From Micromonospora lupini str. Lupac 08 (lineage in GTDB: Bacteria; Actinomycetota; Actinomycetes; Mycobacteriales; Micromonosporaceae): a stretch of DNA of 64,000 nucleotides. The notes beneath the pieces were generated by a model. The model had not been told where the DNA came from, did no database searches, and worked only from the letters and a program-made list of their open reading frames with translations. Positions 33,071 through 41,199 of this stretch are shown here, piece after piece. The DNA lies in contig NZ_HF570108.1 of NCBI RefSeq assembly GCF_000297395.2, forward strand, positions 3,814,575 to 3,878,574. The letters run 5' to 3'. The position numbers and the translations under genes were made by a program. How positions within the stretch are numbered: position 1 is the first letter of the stretch; every line of letters starts with the position of its first letter.

Positions 33071-34273
33071 TCACCGGCTCTGGCGGTACGGGTGAGCGGC
33101 CCCGCCGCCGGCCGCGGGGTTGACCCCGCCCGCGAGCCGCGCCCGGATCGTCAGGTCGAACGCGGCGACCGTGGTGATTGTCGCCGCGCCCAGCAGACCC
33201 ACCGCCAGTGGCGGGAGTCGTGCCGCGACCGGGCTCAGGATCAGGCAGCCCACCACCGACGTGAGGCAGTACTTCGTCAACTGGCCGAACACCCACGCCT
33301 CGAAGACCAGTCGCCCGACCAGGAAGAGCAGCGGCCCGACCAGGACCGCGACCACGTTACCGGCCGACGTCCTCCCGCCGGGCGCCTTCAGCATCAACTC
33401 CCCGCCGATGCCGGTGAGCAGGATGCCCCCCACCATCAGCAGGTGAGTGTAGCCGGCCCGCAGGTTGACCCGGTACGGGTCGACGGCAACGTTGATCTTC
33501 ACGGCGAGACTGCTCGTCGTCCGATAGAAGTAGGTCCACCAGAGGAAGACGACAGTCCAGAAGGTGATCAGGAAGGCAGCGGTGTCCTCCAGATCACGCG
33601 ACGACTGCCGGTAGAAGTTGCCGGTCGCCAGGATCGTCTCGCCGAGAGCCAGGATGATGAACTGGCGGTACCGCTCGGCCAGATGTTCGCCCGAGAGGCG
33701 CCACTCCAAAGCCGTGGCCCGGCCGAGCCCTGGAACCCGCCAGCGCAATGCCGGCGCCGCGTAGTCGATCGCCAGCGCGCAGATCCACAGCAGGGCCCGC
33801 GCAGTGCCGTGGGACGCGGCCCCCGCGAACCACAGCGTCCCGGACAGCAGATACCAGATCACGCCCCGGACCGGCCGACGCCAGGCAGGCGTGCCCCGCA
33901 GATAAAAGGCCATGACCAGGGTACGGCCCAGGTGGATCCCGAGGTACGCGCCCGCGAAGACGAAGGCCTGATTGCCGAACGCGTCCGGCACGTTGATCGA
34001 CATCAGCAGACTGCCGAGCATCACGCAGATGATCAGAACCTGCACGGCGGGACGTTCACAGTCGAGGCTGTCGGTGGCCAGGTTGGTGTTGTACCAGATC
34101 CACCAGAAGGCGAGCAGGAAGATCACTGCGTGCGCGGCGGCGACCCAGCTCGGCTCCTCGGCCAGGGTCGACGACAGGCGGCCGAGGGTGAAGATGAAGA
34201 CGAGGTCGAAGAACAGTTCGACGGCGCTTGCCCGCACCGGGTTGACCGGACCCGCGGCGACCTTCCTGGGCAT
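33071..34273 (-). CDS. ltrA: Low-temperature requirement A (LtrA) family membrane protein
   Basis: A 400-aa membrane protein with about ten to twelve hydrophobic helices, matching LtrA in length and in its diagnostic N-terminal motif VELFFDLVFIFTLGRLSSTL. Conserved later pieces include HYAEHLAERYRQFIILALGETIL-like sequence (here SGEHLAERYRQFIILALGE) and FWTVVFLWWTYFYR. LtrA was first linked to cold growth in Listeria; its biochemical role is unknown. ATG 34271-34273 is preferred over the adjacent TTG. First of a possible three-gene leftward run. Confidence 0.88.
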   Translation of the reverse strand: MPRKVAAGPVNPVRASAVELFFDLVFIFTLGRLSSTLAEEPSWVAAAHAVIFLLAFWWIWYNTNLATDSLDCERPAVQVLIICVMLGSLLMSINVPDAFGNQAFVFAGAYLGIHLGRTLVMAFYLRGTPAWRRPVRGVIWYLLSGTLWFAGAASHGTARALLWICALAIDYAAPALRWRVPGLGRATALEWRLSGEHLAERYRQFIILALGETILATGNFYRQSSRDLEDTAAFLITFWTVVFLWWTYFYRTTSSLAVKINVAVDPYRVNLRAGYTHLLMVGGILLTGIGGELMLKAPGGRTSAGNVVAVLVGPLLFLVGRLVFEAWVFGQLTKYCLTSVVGCLILSPVAARLPPLAVGLLGAATITTVAAFDLTIRARLAGGVNPAAGGGAAHPYRQSR

Positions 34274-34606
34274 CAACCCATCATTGCATCCAATTCGGAC
34301 ATGAGGGCGCGACTGGTCTTATCGACCGGCGCACGATCCCGCCCCTGGCGCCGACCGACGGAGATCAGTTTCCGGGAGGAGGCGGGACGCTCGGTTCAGC
34401 GCCGCTCGTCGAGGCGGTTGCGCAGGGACCTGCCCGCTCCCCGCGCTCGGCGGGGCAGCCAGATCGCAGGTGCAGGCTTGCTTGCCCCGCCGCCGGTCTC
34501 CGCCAAACCGGTCGGGAGCAGATCGCCGCTGCTGCCCGGTGCACACGACCCGAGGCCGGGCTGACGGGCTTGAGGCCGTCATGGGCACGTGGCAGGCTCA
34601 CGATCC
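34274..34606. other. Divergent intergenic region, no gene seen
   Basis: About 330 bases between ltrA (leftward) and the DinB gene (rightward). Frames crossing it are Arg/Pro/Ser-rich without family features. I see no repeat or clear promoter, though both genes must be driven from here. Confidence 0.35.
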
Positions 34607-35191
34607 GTGATCGACGACTTTGCGAAGACGTACCTGCACAGCGATCTGCGGGACATGCGCGAGGCGATCCTCTGGAAACTCGAAGGGCTCACCGAGTACG
34701 ACATCCGCCGCCCCCTGACCTCGACCGGCACCAACCTTCTCGGCCTGGTCAAACACCTGTCGACTTGGGAGGCCCGCTACTTCGGAGACGTCTTCGGGCG
34801 ACCGTTTCCTGAACCACTGGCCCGCTGGGACGACACCGACGCGAATGACCACGACATGTGGGCCACCGCGCACGAGACACGCGAGGAGATCATCGGCCAC
34901 TACCGTCGCGTATGGGCGCACTCGGACGCGACGATCGACGCCCTTCCCCTCGACGCGACAGGCCACGTGCCCTGGTGGCCACGCCCGCAGGTCACGTTGT
35001 TCGCCATCATGGTGCACATCCTCACCGAGACGAGCCGGCATGCCGGACACGCCGACATCCTGCGCGAACAGCTCGACGGCTCGACAGGGACAGCGGTCTG
35101 GGATCCGAACGCTCAGCGCGACCCGGCCATCCGGGAAGCCCGTCGCGCAGAGATCGAACGGGCCGCCCGGGCAGCCGCCGGCCGTACCTGA
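34607..35191 (+). CDS. DinB family (DUF664-like) protein
   Basis: A 194-aa four-helix-bundle protein of the DinB superfamily. Candidate metal-binding His residues are spread as in the family: LLGLVKHLSTWEARYF (~45), then IMVHILTETSRHAGHADIL (~140). Many actinobacterial members are thiol-dependent S-transferases using mycothiol, but this one may simply be uncharacterised. GTG 34607 gives a short natural N-terminus; GTG 34589 is the alternative. Single gene. Confidence 0.85.
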   Translation: MIDDFAKTYLHSDLRDMREAILWKLEGLTEYDIRRPLTSTGTNLLGLVKHLSTWEARYFGDVFGRPFPEPLARWDDTDANDHDMWATAHETREEIIGHYRRVWAHSDATIDALPLDATGHVPWWPRPQVTLFAIMVHILTETSRHAGHADILREQLDGSTGTAVWDPNAQRDPAIREARRAEIERAARAAAGRT

Positions 35192-35309
35192 GTTGAAGCG
35201 TGGTCGGAGACACCCTGCACTGGTCCACCTGGCGACGAACATCCCAAGCCCGAGCCCGGCGATCCCACTACCAGCGCAGCCTCGGCCACTTAGCTTGAGA
35301 CTTACTCGT

Positions 35310-36230
35310 CTAGGGCTCGAGCGTGGCGGGCATGCTGAAGGCGGCGACGTGACGGGCACCGATGAAGGCGTTGCTCTCTACGATCTTCCCGTTCTCGATC
35401 CGGAGTACGTCGACGACCAGCGCCTCATAGTGCGGGCTGCCGGGCCGGCGGAGATAGTTGATCAGTGCCGGGCGCCCGTTGGCCGAGGTGGGGAAGGTAC
35501 GCCAGTCCAGCGGTCGGCCGAGGAACTCCGCGGCCGCGTCGATCCCGACGACCGGCGGCTCGGGCGGCATCGTGATCCGTACGTCCTCGGCGAGCAGTGC
35601 CCGGAACGTCTCCGGGTCCTTCGCGTTGGCGTAGCGGCGCAGGATCTCTTCGTCCTCGCTGGTGAGCTGCGGTCGGCGCCAGTCCTGTGGGTCCGACGGA
35701 GCGCGCCGCCGGAGGGTGTGGCGGGCCCGCTGGAGGAGGCTGTTGACGGCCGCTACGGCGGTGTCGAGCGCGCCGGCGATCTCCTGCGGCGTCCAGCCGT
35801 AGACGTCGCGCAGCACGAAGGCCGCCCGCTGCCGCGGCGGCAGGTACATGAGCGCTGCGATCAGGGCCAGCTCGACGGTCTCCCGGGCGGCGAGAGCGGT
35901 CTGCGGATCGTCGGTCAACAGGGCGTCTGGATAGGGACCGAGCTCGGTGGACCACTCCAGCGGGTCACCATACGGAACCGTCCGGTGACCGGCCGCCTTG
36001 CGGCTGTCGAGGAAGACGTTCGTGGCGATCCGGTAGAACCAGGTGCGCGCCGACGCCCGACCCTCGAAGCGGTCGCGAGCCCGCCAGGCACGCAGGAAGG
36101 CCTCCTGCACCAGGTCGTCCGCGTCGGTGACGTTCCCTGCGAGGCGGTAGCAGTGCACGTGTAGCTCGCGCCGGTGCTCGTCGAAGGCGCGCTGCAGCCA
36201 GACCGCCTGCTCGTCAGGCGAGTCGGACAT
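35310..36230 (-). CDS. ECF sigma factor with SnoaL-like C-terminal domain
   Basis: A 306-aa sigma-70 factor of the large SigJ-like ECF class. Region 2 lies at ~15-85 (YRLAGNVTDADDLVQEAFLRAWR; FYRIATNVFLDSRK). Region 4 lies at ~120-175 (LPPRQRAAFVLRDVYGWTPQEIAGAL; AVNSLLQRARHTLRRR). A SnoaL-like domain fills ~195-306 and is thought to act as a built-in regulator in place of an anti-sigma factor. ATG 36228-36230 has GGGGAGAT upstream. It is divergent from the DUF899 gene, its probable target, across a perfect dyad. Confidence 0.9.
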   Translation of the reverse strand: MSDSPDEQAVWLQRAFDEHRRELHVHCYRLAGNVTDADDLVQEAFLRAWRARDRFEGRASARTWFYRIATNVFLDSRKAAGHRTVPYGDPLEWSTELGPYPDALLTDDPQTALAARETVELALIAALMYLPPRQRAAFVLRDVYGWTPQEIAGALDTAVAAVNSLLQRARHTLRRRAPSDPQDWRRPQLTSEDEEILRRYANAKDPETFRALLAEDVRITMPPEPPVVGIDAAAEFLGRPLDWRTFPTSANGRPALINYLRRPGSPHYEALVVDVLRIENGKIVESNAFIGARHVAAFSMPATLEP

Positions 36231-36290
36231 GTGATCTCCCCGGGGCTGATTGGTCCTCACCACCGTACTGACGACCGCGGACCCCATCCG

Positions 36291-36307
36291 TCATCGGTCA
36301 CCGATGA
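36291..36307. promoter_or_regulatory. Perfect dyad between sigma factor and DUF899 genes
   Basis: TCATCGGT-C-ACCGATGA, an 8-1-8 inverted repeat midway between the divergent genes (61 bases from each start). It could be a repressor operator for both. I do not recognise the binding protein. Confidence 0.4.
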
Positions 36308-36367
36308 CGATCGCCGACTCGGTCGTCTGTACCTGTGACCGATCCCCACCCGACGAAGGAGACAGCC

Positions 36368-37084
36368 ATGACGGCAACCCCCGCGTCCAGCGCAGCCACG
36401 CCCCCGGTCGTCGACCGGGAGACCTGGCTGCGCGAGCGCGACGAACTGCTGGCGCGGGAGAAGGCCCATACCCGCGAAGGAGACGCGATCGCAGCCGCTC
36501 GTCGTCAGCTGCCGATGACCTTGATGCCGACGGTGACGGTCCAGGGCCCCGACGGGGACACCCCGCTGGTGGAGGTTTTCGAGGGCCGCCGGATGCTCAT
36601 CGCCTACTTCCACATGTGGCACGACGGCAAGCCGCACGAGCTTCAGTGTGAGGGGTGCACCTTCTGCACCTGTCACATGCAGACGCTGGACTACCTGCAT
36701 GCCCGGGACGTCACCTACGCCGTGTTCTCTCAGGGCCCCTACGAGGAAAGCGCCCCGTTCGCGGAGTTCATGGGTTACCCGTTCCCCTGGTATTCGGCGA
36801 AAGAGTCCGACCCGGCTCTGGCCGACGGTCGTGACTTCGGGTTCATCGCGTGCTACCTGCGCGACGGCGACCAGGTCTACGAGACCTACTGGACCACCGG
36901 GCGTGGCGTGGAGGCGTTGACGACCAGCTACCACGCCTTGGACCTCACCGTGTACGGCCGGCAAGAGAACTGGGAAAACTCACCCCAGGGTTGGCCGCGG
37001 GTCAGTGGTCACCCGTGGCGGCTCAACGGCCGCCCCACCGCCCAATGGTCACGCCCCGGCGTTACGCCGGCGGTGACGTCCTGA
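36368..37084 (+). CDS. DUF899 family thioredoxin-like protein
   Basis: A 238-aa protein of the DUF899 family, a thioredoxin-like fold often beside ECF sigma factors. Conserved family phrases include WLRERDELLAREKAHTREGD, LIAYFHMWHDG and CEGCTFCTCHMQTLDYL, a Cys-rich segment near residue 95-100. It ends with GRGVEALTTSYHALDLTVYGRQENWE. A redox or dehalogenation-like role has been proposed for relatives but is not established. ATG 36368 with AAGGAGA upstream. A small membrane-protein gene starts 8 bases after its stop. Confidence 0.88.
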   Translation: MTATPASSAATPPVVDRETWLRERDELLAREKAHTREGDAIAAARRQLPMTLMPTVTVQGPDGDTPLVEVFEGRRMLIAYFHMWHDGKPHELQCEGCTFCTCHMQTLDYLHARDVTYAVFSQGPYEESAPFAEFMGYPFPWYSAKESDPALADGRDFGFIACYLRDGDQVYETYWTTGRGVEALTTSYHALDLTVYGRQENWENSPQGWPRVSGHPWRLNGRPTAQWSRPGVTPAVTS

Positions 37085-37092
37085 CGCTCGAG

Positions 37093-37605
37093 ATGATCAT
37101 GCTCGGGTCGGCCGCGGTGTCGGCCTGCTGCTGCGTCGTGCCGCGGGCGGGCGCGTCCCGCAGGGCCCGGATGCTCGCGGGTGCGATGGTGGCTGTCATG
37201 GTCGCGGTGACCCTCGACGCCGCACCGGTTGTGCAGTACGCGGGCGCACTGCTGCTCCTCGCCTTCGCGGTGGCACTCGTCACCAGCGGTCCGACCGAGC
37301 GCGGCCCGGAGGTGGAGTGGCACCGTACGGCCGGGGCCGTGCTCATGGCGCTCGCCGTGCTGATGCATCAACACGGCGGGTCGATGGCTATCCACCACAT
37401 GGCCGCCGGGCCCCGGATGGACCACGGCACCGTCACCGGCCATGACGTGGCGCTCGTGTTGCTACGCGCCGCCACGGCGGCTTACCTCTGCTGGATGGCG
37501 GCCGCACTCGTCCGGCTGCGCAATCGACCGATCACGGATCTGCTCCGTTGGGAGCACCTGGCCATGGGGGCAAGCCTCGCGGCCATGATCTTCTTCATGA
37601 GCTAG
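37093..37605 (+). CDS. Small His/Met-rich membrane protein
   Basis: A 170-aa protein with about five hydrophobic segments: the N-terminal IMLGSAAVSACCCVV, MLAGAMVAVMVAVTL, YAGALLLLAFAVALVT, GAVLMALAVLMH and a final pair ending MAAMIFFMS-like. Between helices three and four lies a metal-ligand-rich stretch (MHQHGGSMAIHHMAAG, then RMDHGTVTGHD). This recalls DUF5134-type actinobacterial membrane proteins, but I am not certain. The His/Met loop hints at copper or another metal. It lies 8 bases after the DUF899 gene, so they are likely co-transcribed. Confidence 0.6.
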   Translation: MIMLGSAAVSACCCVVPRAGASRRARMLAGAMVAVMVAVTLDAAPVVQYAGALLLLAFAVALVTSGPTERGPEVEWHRTAGAVLMALAVLMHQHGGSMAIHHMAAGPRMDHGTVTGHDVALVLLRAATAAYLCWMAAALVRLRNRPITDLLRWEHLAMGASLAAMIFFMS

Positions 37606-37623
37606 CCGAGTCGATGTGCTGTG

Positions 37624-37671
37624 GAGCGGTATACCTCAGAGGTATGAATATGACTTTGAGGTATACCGCTC
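37624..37671. repeat. Large inverted repeat with two GGTATACC palindromes
   Basis: Perfect 15-base arms (37624-37638, 37657-37671) around an 18-base loop. Each arm contains GGTATACC, itself palindromic, and GAGGTAT occurs three times across the element. It is markedly AT-richer than its surroundings. It lies between the convergent membrane-protein and DUF397 genes and ends two bases before an ATG (37672) with no complete gene. It could be a terminator or a repressor operator left over from a lost gene. Confidence 0.6.
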
Positions 37672-37740
37672 ATGGCCACATCCGCCCCCACCGACGTGAC
37701 CGACGGTCACCGCCGGCCGCCGGCTTCGAGCCAGCCAGGG

Positions 37741-37947
37741 TCAGGAATTACTCGTCTGGTGCTGGGCTCGCGCGAAGCCGACGAAGTCTCGCCACGCCTG
37801 CGGCGCGAAGGTAAGCGTCCCGCCGTCACGGTCCTTCGTGTCCCGAACCAGGACGACCCCGGGAACGTTGTCGGCGACCTCCACGCACGCCCCGCCGTTG
37901 TTGCCGCTCTTCATGCTCTTACGCCACTGCGCGCCGGTCAGGTCCAT
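37741..37947 (-). CDS. DUF397 domain protein
   Basis: A 68-aa protein that is a single DUF397 domain: MDLTGAQWRKSMKSGNNGG..CVEVAD, VLVRDTKDRDGGTLTFAP and WRDFVGFAR are the family's conserved blocks. In actinobacteria these tiny proteins nearly always follow a DUF5753-type HTH protein. Together they behave as partner modules regulating development or secondary metabolism and resembling toxin-antitoxin pairs. Its ATG at 37945-37947 overlaps the HTH gene's end by 10 bases. Confidence 0.92.
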   Translation of the reverse strand: MDLTGAQWRKSMKSGNNGGACVEVADNVPGVVLVRDTKDRDGGTLTFAPQAWRDFVGFARAQHQTSNS

Positions 37948-38705
37948 GATGATGCCGCTTCCCTGAGCAGGTCTAGGGACTGTCCACGGGAGAGAGCCTC
38001 CCCGCGGATGCGTTCCCATCGTCGGTCCAGGGTAGCAATTTCCGACTGCTGCTCGGTTATCTGCGCCTGTGCCTGCCCGTCAACGTGGGCAACACGACCG
38101 CCGCCCTCCAATTCGGCGATGATGAACGGCCCACCCAGGCCCGGATACATGCCAACGGTTGCCGGCACGACGTAGACCTGCACCGACGGGAGTTGCGCAC
38201 ATCTAGCGAGATGCTCGCACTGCTCGCGCATGAGAGACCGGTCGCCGTAGGCCGACCGCCGCAGCACCGACTCGTCCAGAACGGCGATCAATAGCGGTGG
38301 CTGGTCGCGGTGGAGGACCGACTGCCGCACCATACGTCCCTGGACGAGATGGTCAAGGTCGTTGGAGGACAGCAACTCACCGGCCAGTGTGGCCCGCGCG
38401 TACGCCTCGGTCTGCAACAGGCCGGGCACCCAGGCCAGTTCGTACCACCGCAGCGCGACCGCCTCGCGTTCAATGTCAGCCCATGGCCGGAACCACACCG
38501 GCTCGCGGCGCTTCAGGACGTCCGGCCACAGGTCGACCACCTCTCGTCCGAGGATCGCGGCGACCTGGGCACGATGTCGAGTCTGCGGAATCCGTCCCGG
38601 GTTTGCCCACCGCGCGGCCGTCTTCGGATCGACCCCGGTCTGAGCCGCGAGGGAGTCGGCGGTCTCACCACACTGGGTCATGGCCTCCACAACGGCGTGA
38701 TTCAT
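37938..38705 (-). CDS. XRE-type HTH regulator with DUF5753 domain (Scr1-type)
   Basis: A 255-aa protein. A divergent helix-turn-helix (1-~65: MTQCGETADSLAAQTGVDPKTAARWANPGR) is followed by the DUF5753 domain (~90-255), with AWVPGLLQTEAYARATLAGEL, VLHRDQPPLLIAVLDESVL, LPSVQVYVVPATVGMYPGLGGPFIIAEL and DRRWERIRGEALSRGQSLDLL. This is the standard partner of DUF397 proteins. ATG 38703-38705 with GGGGAGGACAG upstream. The promoter contains GTTGC/GCAAC repeats suited to autoregulation. Confidence 0.92.
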   Translation of the reverse strand: MNHAVVEAMTQCGETADSLAAQTGVDPKTAARWANPGRIPQTRHRAQVAAILGREVVDLWPDVLKRREPVWFRPWADIEREAVALRWYELAWVPGLLQTEAYARATLAGELLSSNDLDHLVQGRMVRQSVLHRDQPPLLIAVLDESVLRRSAYGDRSLMREQCEHLARCAQLPSVQVYVVPATVGMYPGLGGPFIIAELEGGGRVAHVDGQAQAQITEQQSEIATLDRRWERIRGEALSRGQSLDLLREAASSWT

Positions 38706-38743
38706 CCTCTGTCCTCCCCGGATATCCCGAACGTCCAAACGCC

Positions 38744-38774
38744 ATAGTGCAACGGAGTGTAGTTGCTTCGCAAC
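38744..38774 (-). promoter_or_regulatory. Promoter and likely operator of HTH-DUF397 operon
   Basis: Leftward -35 TTGCGA (38768-38773) and -10 CACTAT (38744-38749) with an 18-base spacer. GTTGC-ttc-GCAAC (38762-38774) overlaps the -35 and a further GTGCAAC (38747-38753) overlaps the -10. These repeats would let the HTH protein repress its own promoter. Confidence 0.5.
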
Positions 38775-39011
38775 GGTCGGCAGGGTGGTCGTAGACGGCG
38801 CGGCCGGCAGGGACCCGAGACCCGGCGGACGCGTTCGTGCCGGGGCCGCCTCGTGGGCGAGCACTCAGGGGCGGCCCCTCCCGACGAGCGACAGGGAGAC
38901 AGCCGTGCCGGAATGTCCCGCGGCGAGCGCCCTTCCGACCAGGGCCGCTGACGTCCTGTGCCGGAACAGCACGGACGAGCGCACAGTTCGTCCGCCGAAC
39001 GGAGGTGCCGC

Positions 39012-39248
39012 GTGAGGGGTCGACGCCTCCCCCATCTGGCGACCCGTCCCACCTGGCGTTGCCAGTCGTGCGGGATCGCGTGGCCCTGCTCGGCGGCGAA
39101 GCTGAGCCTCCTCGGCCAGTACCGCGAGAACCGGCCGGCCCTGGTGGCCTACCTGATGACCCTGCGGGACGAGGCCGCCGAGCAGCACCACGGCACCACG
39201 GCGGCCGACCTCGACGACCGGTTCGTCGCCTGGGCGCGACCCCGGTAG
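39012..39248 (+). CDS. Small CxxC protein
   Basis: A 78-aa protein with a zinc-ribbon-like piece TWRCQSCGIAWPCSAAKLSLL (three Cys, C-x2-C-x5-C). A helical rest follows (RENRPALVAYLMTLRDEAAEQ, ending DLDDRFVAWAR). Similar short proteins are common in Micromonospora-like genomes, sometimes misnamed flavin reductase. No function is known. GTG 39012 is chosen for its GGAGGT ribosome site five to six bases upstream. The 306 bases before it hold the HTH promoter and otherwise nothing recognised. Confidence 0.65.
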   Translation: MRGRRLPHLATRPTWRCQSCGIAWPCSAAKLSLLGQYRENRPALVAYLMTLRDEAAEQHHGTTAADLDDRFVAWARPR

Positions 39249-39310
39249 CCGGTCGGGTCGGGACGCCAGGTGGTGCGTGGGTTGAAGCAGAGCAAAGGAC
39301 AGCCGAAGGG

Positions 39311-39916
39311 TCAGAGCCAGCCGCTGTCGCGGGCGGTACGCACCGCCTCGGCGCGGTCCGTCGCGCCGAGCTTCTGCACGGCAGCGGACAGGTGGTTGCG
39401 GACGGTGCCGGTGGACAGGTGCACCCGGCGGGCGATCACCGCGACCGGTGCGCCGAACTCGGCCAGCCGCAGCGTCTCCAGTTCCCGAGGGGTCAGCGGG
39501 CACGGCGGCAGGGTCAGCGCGTCGGCGGCCAGCGACGGGTCCACGTACCGGCCGCCGACGTGCACCCGTCGGATCACGTCGGCGAGCGCGCTTCCCGGCG
39601 CTCCCTTGGGGAGGAAACCTCGCGCACCGGCCGTCAGCGCCTGCCGCAGGTGACCCGGCCGGCCGTGCCCGGTGAGGACCACCACCGCGCAGTCGGGTCG
39701 GACGCGGGCCAGCTCGGCGGCCACCGCGATGCCGTCCAGGCCGGGCATCTCCAGGTCCACCACGGCCACGTCCGGGCGGTGCGCGAGCGCCGCGGTGACA
39801 GCCGTCGGCCCGTCCGCGGCCTGGGCCACGACGTCGATGTCCGGTTCCAGGTCGAGCAGCGCGGCGACCGCGACCCGGATCAGCTCCTCGTCGTCGGCGA
39901 GCAGGACGCGGATCAC
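39311..39916 (-). CDS. NarL/LuxR-type response regulator
   Basis: A 201-aa regulator. Receiver domain at ~1-120: LLADDEELIRVAV, phospho-Asp in VAVVDLEMPGLDG, Thr in VVVLTGHGRPG and Lys in FLPKGAPGSAL. LuxR HTH at ~135-195 (LTPRELETLRLAEFGAPVAVIARRVHLSTGTVRNHL). GTG start 39914-39916 overlaps the kinase stop by 4 bases (GTGA). This is the DesR-type partner of the kinase upstream. Confidence 0.92.
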   Translation of the reverse strand: MIRVLLADDEELIRVAVAALLDLEPDIDVVAQAADGPTAVTAALAHRPDVAVVDLEMPGLDGIAVAAELARVRPDCAVVVLTGHGRPGHLRQALTAGARGFLPKGAPGSALADVIRRVHVGGRYVDPSLAADALTLPPCPLTPRELETLRLAEFGAPVAVIARRVHLSTGTVRNHLSAAVQKLGATDRAEAVRTARDSGWL

Positions 39917-41067
39917 GACGGCCACGGAACGGTGATGTCGAGGGTGAACACCGAGTCCTCGCGGTGCACCCGCAACTCTCCCCCGACCGCGGCGATCCGG
40001 TCGGCGATGCCGCGCAGGCCGTGGCTGTGCTCGTCCGGACCCCGGCCGTCGACGCCGTCGTTGGCGACAGTCATTCTGGCCACACTGTCCTCCCGGTCGA
40101 TGTGGATGCGACACCACTGGGCCTGGCTGTGCCGCAGCACGTTGGTGCCCGCCTCGCGCAGCACCGCCGCCAGCTCGGTGGCGGCGGACTGTGGCAGGTC
40201 GACAGGTGGCGGCTGCACCGTGCAGCGCACCCCGCAGGAACGCAGCACCCCAGCGACGGCGGCCAACTGCTCACCGAGGTCCACCGCGCGGTACCCGTGG
40301 ACGGTCTCGCGGACCTCGGCCAGCGCGGAGGCGGCGAGTCGCTGCGCCTCGGCGGCTTCCCGGCCGGCCCGCTCCGGGTCGACCGGCGCCAGTCGGGCGG
40401 CGAGTTCGGCTTTCAACGCGATCACGGTGAGGTGGTGCCCCAGCACGTCGTGCACGTCACGGGCGAAGCGCAGCCGCTCCTCGGCGGCGGCCAGTCGGGC
40501 CTGGGCGGCCTGGCCCTGCCGGGCCTCCACGAGCAGACCCCAGAACCAGACCTGGAACCAGTTGACCGCCGCCACGCCCACCCCGATCCCGCCCGTCACG
40601 GCCAGGTTCCGCCCCACGGAGCCGCCGGTCCACCACGCCACGGCCGCCGACACGAGCAGGGCGCCGGCGGTGACCGCCAGCGCGCCCGGGAGGCGGACCA
40701 GCAGCGGCGCCATCCCCACCAGGGCGGCCCCGATCCAGGCCCAGGTGGGCCAGACACCGACCGCCACCGGGGCGACCAGGGGCACGGTCAGCGCGGCCAC
40801 GACGATCAGACCGAGTTGGGCGCGGCGTCGCCACCGCTGCGCGAGCCACGGCGTGACCGCCGCGTACAGCACGGCCGTCTGCGCGACGGCGAACGCGAGG
40901 ATGCCGACCGCGCCGAGCGCGACGCGGCTGCGGTCCGGCTCCCGGGTCAGGCCGATCGCCGGCAGCAGCACACTCGCCCACACGCCGGTGGCCAGCGACA
41001 GCAGCGTCGCCTGCCGGGCCCGGTGCAGCCGGCGGTCCGCCCGGGGTGTCACCGCCTCGCTCGCCAC
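39913..41067 (-). CDS. Sensor histidine kinase (DesK-like)
   Basis: A 384-aa kinase with about five N-terminal transmembrane helices (residues ~18-165). HisKA_3 carries the phospho-His in FARDVHDVLGHHLTVIALKAEL. The ATPase domain has N box LREAGTNVLRHSQA, G1 VANDGVDGRG and G2 SHGLRGIADRI. The compact five-helix membrane part resembles DesK-type kinases that sense membrane state. GTG start 41065-41067. It is translationally coupled to the regulator. A membrane-protein gene diverges upstream and may be a target. Confidence 0.9.
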   Translation of the reverse strand: MASEAVTPRADRRLHRARQATLLSLATGVWASVLLPAIGLTREPDRSRVALGAVGILAFAVAQTAVLYAAVTPWLAQRWRRRAQLGLIVVAALTVPLVAPVAVGVWPTWAWIGAALVGMAPLLVRLPGALAVTAGALLVSAAVAWWTGGSVGRNLAVTGGIGVGVAAVNWFQVWFWGLLVEARQGQAAQARLAAAEERLRFARDVHDVLGHHLTVIALKAELAARLAPVDPERAGREAAEAQRLAASALAEVRETVHGYRAVDLGEQLAAVAGVLRSCGVRCTVQPPPVDLPQSAATELAAVLREAGTNVLRHSQAQWCRIHIDREDSVARMTVANDGVDGRGPDEHSHGLRGIADRIAAVGGELRVHREDSVFTLDITVPWPS

Positions 41068-41199
41068 GCGTCGATCCTAGGGCCGGCCCGCGCACGGGCC
41101 ACCCGTGCGAGTTGTCACGGTCGGACCGTGCGCCCCGCACGGTTTTCCCGTGACGGACGCGCCTGCCCCCCGCGCCGGAACGCCGGCAGGGTCAACGGC

